Part shown: in pieces, positions 22,669-30,306 of the stretch
Layout of the letters: each line of letters opens with the position of its first letter
Position numbering within the stretch: position 1 is the first letter of the stretch
Assembly: GCA_000993405.1 (NCBI GenBank)
Contig: LBWB01000014.1
Location: 1-49,635, forward strand
Direction of reading: 5' to 3'
DNA: 49,635 nucleotides
Source of the DNA: Candidatus Woesebacteria bacterium GW2011_GWB1_39_12
GTDB taxonomy: Bacteria > Patescibacteriota > Microgenomatia > UBA8517
Translations under genes and position numbers: made by a program
Notes under the pieces: model-generated
What the model was told of the DNA's origin: nothing
What the model saw: the letters and a program-made list of their open reading frames with translations, nothing else
The model's database searches: none

Positions 22669-23528
22669 AGCTCGGCAAGGGTTTGTTTTTTGCCTGATTC
22701 TTTGACTTGAGCGAGTTGTAAGTACCGCTCGGTTGTCGAAAGACGCTTGTGACCCGCCGCCTGAGAAAGAAGAACAAGATCAACCTCGTCTTTAAGGTTC
22801 TCGATGATAAATGTTGTCCTTAAGTCATTTACCGAATACTGGGGAATTTCGGCCTTTTGCATGTACCTGTCAATTGCACTCCTTATATTTCTTATTGCAA
22901 GTGGCTTTCCGTTTTTACTAATAAATACGTAGGAAGAATTGGTGTTTCCCCTTGAGTTCATATACTCATCAAGGGCGTCTTTTGCCGGTTTATTCAGGGG
23001 GACTGTTCTTTGGGGTTGTGTTGCGTGGGGTTCGACAATAAGACTGTCTTCTTTTAAATCCTCGACCTTTAAGTTGGCAATTTCCGAGATGCGCATTCCG
23101 GTTTGAAGAACTATTTCGACAATAGTTGCAATTCTAATATCGTCTCTGACGACGTCTCTTAGGGCTCTATATTCTAAGGGTGAAAGAAATTTGGGCATGG
23201 CTGCTTCTATTTTTGGATGGGAAACAAATTCAGTCGGATTTGAATTTGAATATTTTTCTGAAATAAGCCACCTGAAGAAGGTTTTTACAGCGTTTAGTTT
23301 TCTTGAAACAGACTTGGCGGTGTATTTTTGTGTCAAAAGGGTATCGCGGAAAGTTTCAATGTCTACCTCAACTATCTGGTCGGGATTAACCTTATTTTTT
23401 TCTGTGAGAAATTTCAGGAGTTGCTCAAGATCAGCCCTATAGGCTAGAATTGTTGAGGGAGAACGCTTCTTATTTTCCAAATCCTGAATAAATTTAGGAA
23501 GAAGGGTGGTCAAAGTTTCTGGTATCAT
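22665..23528 (-). CDS. Xer-like tyrosine recombinase with altered catalytic residues
   Basis: About 287 residues from the ATG at 23528. An N-terminal SAM-like core-binding domain (KRSPSTILAYRADLEQLLKF) precedes a C-terminal catalytic domain. Arg I is present (QTGMRISEIANL), as are the second Arg (NDLRTTF), the GHKRLSTTERYL His and the nucleophile Tyr. However, the box-II His is Asn (NDLR instead of HxLR), and the beta-hairpin Lys expected before RTVPL is missing (EPHATQPQRTVPL). It resembles XerC/D-type chromosome-dimer recombinases rather than IntI, since no integron-specific insert is seen. It lies about 550 nt from the nested tRNA. Confidence 0.8.
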   Translation of the reverse strand: MIPETLTTLLPKFIQDLENKKRSPSTILAYRADLEQLLKFLTEKNKVNPDQIVEVDIETFRDTLLTQKYTAKSVSRKLNAVKTFFRWLISEKYSNSNPTEFVSHPKIEAAMPKFLSPLEYRALRDVVRDDIRIATIVEIVLQTGMRISEIANLKVEDLKEDSLIVEPHATQPQRTVPLNKPAKDALDEYMNSRGNTNSSYVFISKNGKPLAIRNIRSAIDRYMQKAEIPQYSVNDLRTTFIIENLKDEVDLVLLSQAAGHKRLSTTERYLQLAQVKESGKKQTLAEL

Positions 23529-23626
23529 AATTAATATGCGAACGTTGATCAATCAAAACAGGTGACATCACACCTATTCGTGTACCGTATGATAACATAG
23601 TTTTAAAAAAAAGGTCAATAAGATGT

Positions 23627-24028
23627 ATGTTTATGAGAAATAGTTTTATCGATAGGTTTAAAAATGTCCATAAAAAGATTGTCAACTTTTTGCTCATTTT
23701 TCTGGTCTTTGTCCTCTTTCTTTCTTTATTTCGAAACATATCGAAAATGAGGCAAAATACTTTATTAATTACAAAAGAAAAAGACAGGATTGAAGCTCTT
23801 AATGAAGAAAAGCAAAGGTTGGAGGGAGAGCTTCAAAAAGTTCAGTCCGAGGAATATATAGAGAAACAACTAAGGGATAAATTAGGACTGGCCAAAGAGG
23901 GTGAAATAATAGTTATTCTGCCCGAGCCGGAAGTTGTAAGAAAGTTTGCCCCAAAGCACAAAGAGGAAGAGGAAATCCTCCCTGATCCTAATTGGAAGAA
24001 ATGGGCTAAACTATTTGGATTAATATAG
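23627..24028 (+). CDS. FtsL/DivIC-like septum formation initiator
   Basis: 133 residues. A short cytoplasmic head, one TM segment (IVNFLLIFLVFVLFLSLF), then a coiled coil (TKEKDRIEALNEEKQRLEGE) and YIEKQLRDKLGLAKEGEIIV, which is the DivIC/FtsB signature. It would link early and late divisome parts in the periplasmic/wall space. A Glu/Pro-rich tail ends the protein. Divergent from the recombinase; the 98-nt gap between them holds both promoters. Confidence 0.8.
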   Translation: MFMRNSFIDRFKNVHKKIVNFLLIFLVFVLFLSLFRNISKMRQNTLLITKEKDRIEALNEEKQRLEGELQKVQSEEYIEKQLRDKLGLAKEGEIIVILPEPEVVRKFAPKHKEEEEILPDPNWKKWAKLFGLI

Positions 24029-24064
24029 ATAGCTTCTGGTATAATATGGAGGCTCTTTTATTCG

Positions 24065-24134
24065 CGCGGGGTAGTGTACGGCTGCACGGAAGGCTCATAA
24101 TCTTCCAGATAAGGTTCGACTCCTTACCCCGCAA
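24065..24134 (+). tRNA. tRNA-Met(CAU), probably initiator
   Basis: Best fold: acceptor CGCGGGG/CCCCGCA with a C1xA72 mismatch, the hallmark of bacterial initiator tRNA. D-arm GTGT/GCAC with a short loop, anticodon stem GAAGG/TCTTC with loop CTCATAA, T-arm TAAGG/CCTTA around TTCGACT, discriminator A. The anticodon stem lacks the usual three G-C pairs next to the loop (it has A-U, G-C, G-U). CCA is not encoded. Confidence 0.8.
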
Positions 24135-24163
24135 CACGTTCGACAGGCTCAGTGCGAGCACGA
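24135..24163 (+). repeat. GC-rich palindromic spacer between the two tRNAs
   Basis: The spacer contains GTTCGACAGGCTCAGTGCGA and GCACGAG, with GCTC/GAGC pairing. The GTTCGACAGGCTC word is of the same style as the other GC-rich palindromic insertions in this window. Confidence 0.45.
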
Positions 24164-24235
24164 GCCAGCGTAGCTCAATGGCGGAGCAAGGATTTCATAA
24201 GTCCGAGGTTAGAGGTTCGATCCCTCTCGCTGGCA
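24164..24235 (+). tRNA. tRNA-Met(CAU), probably elongator
   Basis: Acceptor GCCAGCG/CGCTGGC, D-arm GCTC/GAGC, anticodon stem AGGAT/GTCCG (one A-G mismatch at 27-43) with loop TTCATAA, T-arm AGAGG/CCTCT around TTCGATC, discriminator A. Anticodon CAU at 24196-24198. An Ile2 (lysidine) tRNA cannot be excluded by eye. It is 29 nt after the preceding tRNA and probably co-transcribed. Confidence 0.88.
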
Positions 24236-24272
24236 CAAACGGATTACACACTTGTACTGTAAACATAAAAAT

Positions 24273-24506
24273 ATGGAAAATCCAAGATATCCGAGAACAC
24301 TTACGGATAGTGTAGTTGAAGAAGAGATTCCTAAGGGCGGAACATTTAGAATAGTTAGGGATCAACACTCGCACACTCAGGGCGCGGGAGGGGTAGATGT
24401 TGTTAGTAGAGTGAGTGGAGGAGTGGAGCATAATACGATAGTTCCTCGAACGGATTCAATACCTCCAACAGAAGGTGCGGAAATGACTATTTGGCGTAGA
24501 CGTTGA
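24273..24506 (+). CDS. Small hypothetical protein
   Basis: About 77 residues from the ATG at 24273: MENPRYPRTLTDSVVEEEIP, then GGTFRIVRDQHSHTQGAGGV. It has no TM segment and no recognised family. The longer reading from 24252 would start at TTG and include rare, low-complexity codons. The downstream gap to trpS contains TAAAAT 9 nt before the trpS ATG. Moderate coding confidence. Confidence 0.45.
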   Translation: MENPRYPRTLTDSVVEEEIPKGGTFRIVRDQHSHTQGAGGVDVVSRVSGGVEHNTIVPRTDSIPPTEGAEMTIWRRR

Positions 24507-24585
24507 TACTATTTACTTCATTCAAGCTCCTCCGAACTTATATTTCCTTCATCTTTTTCCATATTTAATGTAAAATCAGCGTATC

Positions 24586-25494
24586 ATGACTAAAAAACGC
24601 GTTTTGTCGGGTATTAGAGCGACAGGGAGACTTCACCTTGGGAACTATCTGGGTGCGGTCAAGGGGATGTTGGCTTTACAAAACAATCCTTCCTATGAAA
24701 CTTTATATATGGTTGCGGATTTGCATTCTATTAATACTCCTTATGACACAAAATCGTTCCAAGATTCGGTACGAGGGGTTGTACTAGATTATCTTTCTGC
24801 AGGACTCGATCCTGAGAAATCAATAATTTTCGTTCAATCCCACGTTCCGGAACACGTTGAGCTTTCTTATTTATTCTCGACGGTTCTTACTGTTGCCAGA
24901 ATGCTTCACTTGCCGACTTATAAAGACAAGTTAAAAGAAAATTCAGAAAATGCAAACATGGCAATGCTTTATTATCCTGTTTTGATGGCTTCGGATATTT
25001 TAATTTATGAAAAGTATGATACTGATTTTCCCGAACCTGGACAGTTTAAGACTGAAGGTCACCATGTACCGTCGCTTACAGGAGAGGGAAAAATGAGCAA
25101 AAGCGTAGAGGGAAGTTATATTAATTTAACAGATAATTTGGAAACTATTAAAGACAAATTAGCCAGAGTTCCAACCGATACTGGGTGTGGTACGTCAGTT
25201 CCTGAAGAGGGAGGAGTTGCAGCTCTATTAACCTTTGTTGAACTTTTCCAAGGGTCGAATAAAAGAAAGGAATATGAAAATTTATATCTTGGCGATGGAG
25301 TGAAGTATTCCGAATTAAAAGAAAATCTTGCGGAGTTAATATTTAAAGAGATCGAACCCATCCAAAAAAGAAGAAGAGAATTGGAATCAAAACCGGAATA
25401 TGTTGATAAAGTAATAAAAGAAGGAGCTGGAAAGGCCACGAAGATTGCCAGTGAAACACTCAGAGAAGTTAAACAAAAAATGGGATTTATTTGA
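24586..25494 (+). CDS. trpS: Tryptophanyl-tRNA synthetase with an internal deletion
   Basis: 302 residues; bacterial TrpRS is usually about 330. HIGH-type motif GRLHLGNYLGA, MVADLHSINTPYD, YYPVLMASDILIY and KMSKS (GEGKMSKSVEG) are all present. But DILIY runs straight into EKYDTDFPEPG, so the 20-25-residue segment with the GEDQxQHxELxRDIAxRFN motif, which lines the tryptophan/ATP pocket, is absent. The junction is near residue 141 (about nt 25005-25010) and in frame. It is either a genuine deletion variant that is inactive or altered, or an assembly collapse. Confidence 0.9.
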   Translation: MTKKRVLSGIRATGRLHLGNYLGAVKGMLALQNNPSYETLYMVADLHSINTPYDTKSFQDSVRGVVLDYLSAGLDPEKSIIFVQSHVPEHVELSYLFSTVLTVARMLHLPTYKDKLKENSENANMAMLYYPVLMASDILIYEKYDTDFPEPGQFKTEGHHVPSLTGEGKMSKSVEGSYINLTDNLETIKDKLARVPTDTGCGTSVPEEGGVAALLTFVELFQGSNKRKEYENLYLGDGVKYSELKENLAELIFKEIEPIQKRRRELESKPEYVDKVIKEGAGKATKIASETLREVKQKMGFI

Positions 25495-25531
25495 GTATTT
25501 AGTATTTTGTATTTTGTATTAAGTGTTATGT

Positions 25532-26953
25532 ATGAGGAAAAAGATTCTACTTTTTTTATTCCTATCTGTTTTAATATTTACCCGTTTTTATAATGTAGAA
25601 AATACTGCTCGCTTCACAAGGGACGAAAGCTACGACATCGTCAAACTTCATCAATACTGGATTGAGAAAAAAGTGACTTTAGTTGGGGCGATTGACTATA
25701 CAGGAAGCATTGTTTATAGCTCGTTTTTTTATTACACAATAATGCCTTTTGCGGTAATAGGTAATTTTGAGCCGCAAAGTACGGTTTACGGCGTTGCCTT
25801 TTACGGAATTATAACAGCAATTATTATTCTTCTCATTACGTCCAAGGTGAACAAAAAGTATCTATTCTGGGCGGCAATTTTGAGTATTGTCTGGTTTCCG
25901 CTCGTTCAGTCAAGCCGTTGGTCTTGGAATCCGCACGTAGTACCTTTATGGATGAGTTTAGGTATCTTATCGTATTTCAAGAAGAAAAATATTTTTTTAT
26001 TTTTATCAGGAGTATTTTTCGGATTAGCATTCCACATTCACTATATAAGTTTTATTTCTACTGCTACATTTCTGGCTCTGGTAACTCTAATTAATCTTTG
26101 GAAAAGAAAATATTGGCAGGCGAGTTTACCGATTTTGGGCTTTGTCCTTCTTATAATCCCTTATGCGATATTTGATCTTAGGCACCCTCCGGGACTGTTT
26201 TTTACAGGTTACCTAAAGAGAAATTTGGTATCACAAGGGGCATCGAATGAGCTTACTAATTTTTTCACAAGCTTTATAACTAATATTCAGAATTCCTCTT
26301 TCTATTTAACACAATCTCAAATTCTTTCTAAACTGACTTTGGTATTACTGACAGCATTGGTTTATTTGGATTTCCGAAAGAAAGCATATTCGAATTTTAT
26401 TTATTTTCTTCCCGCTATAACCCAAACTATGATAATTTCTTTTCTTCCCTCATTTGAAAACCGCTATTTCCTACCATCACTAATATTTCTTTTTATCTAT
26501 TTAATCTTGCCAAGAAAGAACTTCGGAAGAATAGCTGCAAAGGGAGTTATATTGGTATTTATTCTAGGGGGATTTCTTTCAATTAAATCTGTTCTGACCA
26601 AGCCGATTTTGGAACCCGGTCCAAGGGTCATAACTGACGCGACAAATCAAATCAAAGATATTGTTTCCCAAAATGAGCTTAAAAATATAAACGTTGCTGT
26701 ACTTGCGAGTCCTGATCCCGATCCGATCGGGTTGACTTATCGTGACATTCTTCTGACGAAAGATGTTGAGGTTCTTCCTGCTAGTCAATATTCTTTAACC
26801 GATAATCTTTTTGTGATGACAACTTCAGACGAGGAGGATGTAAGAAAAGATGCAGCAAATATAATGGATCGGTTCCGAAAAGGAAAATTGTCGAGTGAAT
26901 ATGATATTAATAAATCCAAATGGAGGGTATATCTTTTTGAGAGGGGCATTTAG
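25532..26953 (+). CDS. GT-C fold (family 39-like) membrane glycosyltransferase
   Basis: About 473 residues with around ten TM segments. The first loop carries TARFTRDESYDIVK, the acidic D/E pair typical of GT-C enzymes (ArnT/PMT-like) that use polyprenyl-phosphate sugars outside the membrane; a soluble C-terminal domain follows. The ATG at 25532 is preferred to the GTG at 25523. The leader is made of repeated GTATTTTGTATT words. Acceptor unknown. Confidence 0.75.
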   Translation: MRKKILLFLFLSVLIFTRFYNVENTARFTRDESYDIVKLHQYWIEKKVTLVGAIDYTGSIVYSSFFYYTIMPFAVIGNFEPQSTVYGVAFYGIITAIIILLITSKVNKKYLFWAAILSIVWFPLVQSSRWSWNPHVVPLWMSLGILSYFKKKNIFLFLSGVFFGLAFHIHYISFISTATFLALVTLINLWKRKYWQASLPILGFVLLIIPYAIFDLRHPPGLFFTGYLKRNLVSQGASNELTNFFTSFITNIQNSSFYLTQSQILSKLTLVLLTALVYLDFRKKAYSNFIYFLPAITQTMIISFLPSFENRYFLPSLIFLFIYLILPRKNFGRIAAKGVILVFILGGFLSIKSVLTKPILEPGPRVITDATNQIKDIVSQNELKNINVAVLASPDPDPIGLTYRDILLTKDVEVLPASQYSLTDNLFVMTTSDEEDVRKDAANIMDRFRKGKLSSEYDINKSKWRVYLFERGI

Positions 26954-27006
26954 CCGGAAATTTACTACTTTGTGTTTTTGAAAATTAAGTATTAATATTT
27001 GGTATT

Positions 27007-27369
27007 ATGTCGGTTGTTAAGATCGATGATTTTCAGAAGATGGATATCAGAATTGGGACTGTTGTCAAGGCAGAAGTACCAAAATGGTCACACTGGGTAA
27101 TAAGACTTATTGTCGATTTCGGATCCGAAATAGGTGAAAGAGCGATATTTGCCGGGATGATGAAGTTTTACAAGCCCGAAGATTTGGAAAGCAAACAATT
27201 TCCATTTATAGTTAACTTGGAACCAAAAAAAATCGGTCCTGAAGGAGACTACTCGCAAGGAATGATGCTGGCCGCTGATTTAATATTAGATCCTGAAAAG
27301 TTGGATGAAGGAAAACCTGTTTTATTTCAGCTCCAAGAGAAGGTTCCAAATGGAACAAAGGTTAGGTAG
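27007..27369 (+). CDS. tRNA-binding (EMAPII/CsaA-like) OB-fold protein
   Basis: 120 residues. VKIDDFQKMDIRIGTVVKAE and a C-terminal YSQGMMLAADLI match the tRNA-binding OB domain found at the C-terminus of MetRS, in CsaA and in Arc1p. As a stand-alone protein it may bind tRNA for an aminoacyl-tRNA synthetase or act as a CsaA-like chaperone. TAATAT (26993-26998) lies 8 nt before the ATG. Confidence 0.85.
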   Translation: MSVVKIDDFQKMDIRIGTVVKAEVPKWSHWVIRLIVDFGSEIGERAIFAGMMKFYKPEDLESKQFPFIVNLEPKKIGPEGDYSQGMMLAADLILDPEKLDEGKPVLFQLQEKVPNGTKVR

Positions 27370-27465
27370 CAATCCAGCAATATAGCCATATAGCAATCTT
27401 AATTCTTTTCTGCTAATATTGCTTCGTAACTAATTACCAATAACCAACCACTAACAACTAATTCC
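27370..27465 (+). repeat. Word-like repeats in the tRNA-binding/ftsH gap
   Basis: Two low-complexity stretches: AGCAATATAGCCATATAGCA-type, then AACTAATTACCAATAACCAA-type words. No gene or promoter is clear here. Confidence 0.55.
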
Positions 27466-29142
27466 ATGGATCCTATTAAAGACATTAAAAAATTAGCTAA
27501 GAAAGGTCTCCGACCCGGAGGGTCTCCGACTCGAAGGGGTAAAAAGCGTGTTGAATTCAGGTTAAGAATTAATCTCTGGAAAGTTTTGATTGCCTTTTTT
27601 CTGATACTTTTTTTTGCACCTTTCCTGGTTTCTGTTCTCGAATTTCAGCGGACCGAGACGAAACTTGATACTTCTCAAGCGCTTTTGGATATAAAAGAAG
27701 GTAAAGTAAAAGAAGTTTTGGTTCAGGACAGCAAACTCATTTTGACCTACAAGGATGATGCTACAAAAGTAACCACAAAAGAAGGAAGCGAGAGTTTTGC
27801 CGAGCTTCTTGAAAAATCTGAAATAAGTCCAACATCTATTACTTACACTGTGGCTGATCAGTCTTTAACGAAGGCGGTCGGAGAAGTTTTGGGAATATTG
27901 TTACCTCTTATTCTAATGGCGGTTTTCTTCTTTTTTATAATTCGAGCTCAGACAAAAGGAGCTCAGGACATCTTTTCGTTTGGCCGGTCCCGAGCCAAGC
28001 TTTTTGCCAAGGGCAAGCAGGATGTTACTTTCGATGATGTTGCCGGGGTTGATGATGCCAAAAAAGAGCTGGAAGAAATCGTTGATTTTTTGAAAAATCC
28101 GGCAAAGTACAGAAAAATTGGAGCAAGAACGCCCAAGGGAGTAATTCTTTTCGGCCCGGCCGGAGTCGGAAAAACGCTTCTTGCACGCGCTGTTGCCGGA
28201 CAAGCCGGTGTGCCCTTTTTCTCAATGGCAGGAAGTGAGTTCATGGAAATGTTGGTCGGCGTTGGGGCTTCAAGGGTCAGAGATCTATTTCAAAACGCAA
28301 AAACTTCAGCCCCTTCAATTATTTTTATTGACGAGATAGACGCGATAGGGAGGCAGCGTGGACGAGGATTTGTCGGCGGACACGACGAAAGGGAACAAAC
28401 ATTGAATCAGATTTTGGTCGAGATGGATGGATTTACTCCAAACGATAATGTGGTGGTTATTGCCGCAACAAATAGAGGAGATTTACTCGACCCCGCGCTT
28501 TTAAGACCCGGTAGATTTGACAGAAGAGTTCTTTTAGACATGCCGGATAAGGAAGGTAGGGTTGCAATACTAAAGATTCACGCAAGGGGCAAGAAATTTG
28601 GCAAAGGCATTGATTGGGAGAGAGTTGCGGATAGGACGGTCGGATTTTCAGGGGCTGATATTGAAAATATGCTAAATGAAGCCGCAATTTATGCCGCAAG
28701 GCAGGATAAATCAGAAATTAATATGAGTGATGTAGAGGAGGCAGCAACAAAAGTTAAGCTCGGTCCTGCCAAGAGAAAACTTCAAAGTAGAGAGGACAAA
28801 AAAATAACAGCCTATCACGAAGCCGGACATGCAGTAGTTACACACGCCTTGCCCATGATGGACCCTGTTCATAGAATTTCAATTGTTGCCAGGGGTATGA
28901 GCCTTGGACATACTCTTATTCCTCCTGCTGCAGATAGGACCCATGAAACCAGGAGTAGAATGCTTCAGCAAATCACGGCAATGCTTGGTGGACGTGCGGC
29001 TGAAAAAATAGTTTTTGACGAAATGACCTCAGGTGCCTCAAATGATATTGAAATGGCGACCCGCTTGGCACGGGCAATGGTGGTCGACTTTGGGATGAGC
29101 TCCCTAGGCACAAATTTCTCCGGCCATGCAGGAGAAAGTTGA
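27466..29142 (+). CDS. ftsH: ATP-dependent zinc metalloprotease FtsH, prematurely stopped
   Basis: 558 residues read in frame. TM1 ([19 protein letters not shown]), an extracytoplasmic domain, TM2 ([19 protein letters not shown]), AAA+ Walker A GPAGVGKT near 230, Walker [32 protein letters not shown], zinc site HEAGH near 451 and the distal Asp in SGASNDIEM are intact. FtsH hexamers extract and degrade membrane proteins. The frame ends NFSGHAGES-stop, but the normal C-terminal helix continues one frame over (29126-29305). The core is complete; the tail is lost unless a frameshift occurs or the base is a sequencing error. Confidence 0.93.
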   Translation: MDPIKDIKKLAKKGLRPGGSPTRRGKKRVEFRLRINLWKVLIAFFLILFFAPFLVSVLEFQRTETKLDTSQALLDIKEGKVKEVLVQDSKLILTYKDDATKVTTKEGSESFAELLEKSEISPTSITYTVADQSLTKAVGEVLGILLPLILMAVFFFFIIRAQTKGAQDIFSFGRSRAKLFAKGKQDVTFDDVAGVDDAKKELEEIVDFLKNPAKYRKIGARTPKGVILFGPAGVGKTLLARAVAGQAGVPFFSMAGSEFMEMLVGVGASRVRDLFQNAKTSAPSIIFIDEIDAIGRQRGRGFVGGHDEREQTLNQILVEMDGFTPNDNVVVIAATNRGDLLDPALLRPGRFDRRVLLDMPDKEGRVAILKIHARGKKFGKGIDWERVADRTVGFSGADIENMLNEAAIYAARQDKSEINMSDVEEAATKVKLGPAKRKLQSREDKKITAYHEAGHAVVTHALPMMDPVHRISIVARGMSLGHTLIPPAADRTHETRSRMLQQITAMLGGRAAEKIVFDEMTSGASNDIEMATRLARAMVVDFGMSSLGTNFSGHAGES

Positions 29143-29305
29143 TAAGGAAATCAGTAAAATTTTAGAGACGGCTTACAGCGAAGCATTGGTAATTGTTAGA
29201 AAAGAGAAAAAGGTGATGGATAAAGTGGTTGAAGCTCTTTTGAAAAAAGAAACTCTAGATAAGGATGAATTTGAGAAAATTGTGGGAAAGAAAAATGGTA
29301 GCTAG
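29126..29305 (+). pseudogene. ftsH: C-terminal fragment of FtsH in the +1 frame
   Basis: From ATG 29126 the other frame reads [20 protein letters not shown] and continues to KNGS-stop at 29303-29305. This is the conserved helix that follows the protease domain in FtsH. Removing one base around 29110-29125 would join it to the main frame. It overlaps the end of the main ORF. Confidence 0.85.
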
Positions 29306-29370
29306 TAGCTTGTAGCAAGTAGTATGAAGTTGTCTTCCCATGCTACATTCTACATACTTCATGCTACAAA
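29296..29370 (+). repeat. Word-like repeats upstream of the PolI-nuclease gene
   Basis: GTAGCTAGTAGCTTGTAGCA words, then CATGCTACATTCTACATACT words, which are partly reverse complements of each other. A TAAAAT box (29376-29381) follows and serves the next gene. Confidence 0.55.
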
Positions 29371-29387
29371 TTTAGTAAAATATCCTC

Positions 29388-30305
29388 ATGAGCAAGCTTG
29401 TACTTATTGATGGTAATGCTATTCTTCACCGTGCATATCATGCTTTGCCGCCATTAACTACCAAAAGAGGAGAACCCATAAATGCGGTTTACGGGCTTAT
29501 TAGTATGCTTCTCCGAGTGATACAGGATTTGAAGCCTACACATATCGCTGTTTGCTTTGATCGAAAAGAACCAACATTTAGGCATGAAGCTTTTAAGGAA
29601 TACCAGGCTCAAAGACCAACAATGGATAAAGAGCTTTCGGGCCAATTTGAAAAAGCAAAGGAGACGATTACCGTCATGAATATTCCGATTTTTGAAAAAG
29701 CTGGATATGAAGCGGATGATTTGCTCGGCAGTATTGCGGAGCAAGGACAAAGAGCAAAGGACAAAGAGCAAAGAATTGACGAGACAATTATTGTTACAGG
29801 GGATAGGGATATTTTGCAGCTAGTGAATGCGAAAGTTAAAGTTTTTCTTCCTGTGCGTGGTTTATCGGAAGGAAAGCTGTTCGGGGTAGAGGAGGTTAAA
29901 GAAAAAATGGGAGTGGACCCGAATCAAATTATTGACTACAAAGCCCTAGTGGGGGATCAGTCGGACAATTATAAAGGTGTACCCGGAATCGGTCATAAAA
30001 CAGCAATAAAGCTAATTGGAGAATACGGCAGTTTTGAAAAAATTTACAAGAATTTAGATTCAGTTTCGAAACAAACAAAGGAGAAATTAGAGAAGGGTAA
30101 AACCGACGGTGAGATATCCCTGAAGCTTGCAGGAATTGTCAGGGATGTTCCACTAGATGCAGATTTTGGCAAAATGGCCAAATGGTGCGTCGATAGCCAT
30201 GAAGTTTTAGACCTCTTTGCGGATTTCGGTTTTCGAACTTTAACTAAAAGAGTCAAAGAAGTCGGCAAATCCATTGTTTCAGAAAATCAAATGAAGCTTA
30301 TATAA
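29388..30305 (+). CDS. Stand-alone 5'-3' exonuclease (PolI N-terminal/FEN-like)
   Basis: 305 residues, only the 5' nuclease domain of DNA polymerase I. LVLIDGNAILHRAYHALP, FDRKEPTFRHEAF, YEADDLLGSIA, VTGDRDILQLV and ALVGDQSDNYKGVPGIGHKT supply the metal-binding Asp cluster and the helix-3-turn motif. It would remove RNA primers and flaps. A repeat-like segment (RAKDKEQR, 29744-29775) is inserted in a loop. TAAAAT lies 6 nt before the ATG. The GT4 gene starts 1 nt after its stop. Confidence 0.92.
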   Translation: MSKLVLIDGNAILHRAYHALPPLTTKRGEPINAVYGLISMLLRVIQDLKPTHIAVCFDRKEPTFRHEAFKEYQAQRPTMDKELSGQFEKAKETITVMNIPIFEKAGYEADDLLGSIAEQGQRAKDKEQRIDETIIVTGDRDILQLVNAKVKVFLPVRGLSEGKLFGVEEVKEKMGVDPNQIIDYKALVGDQSDNYKGVPGIGHKTAIKLIGEYGSFEKIYKNLDSVSKQTKEKLEKGKTDGEISLKLAGIVRDVPLDADFGKMAKWCVDSHEVLDLFADFGFRTLTKRVKEVGKSIVSENQMKLI

Positions 30306-30306
30306 A

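Noticed and set aside
24046-24315. 89-residue ORF across the two tRNA-Met genes
   Set aside because: It is read straight through both tRNA cloverleaves and the palindromic spacer, so it is a chance open frame.
29388-30305. Truncated DNA polymerase I
   Set aside because: The gene is a complete 5' nuclease domain with its own promoter and stop and the next gene follows at once; stand-alone forms are known, so it is not treated as broken.
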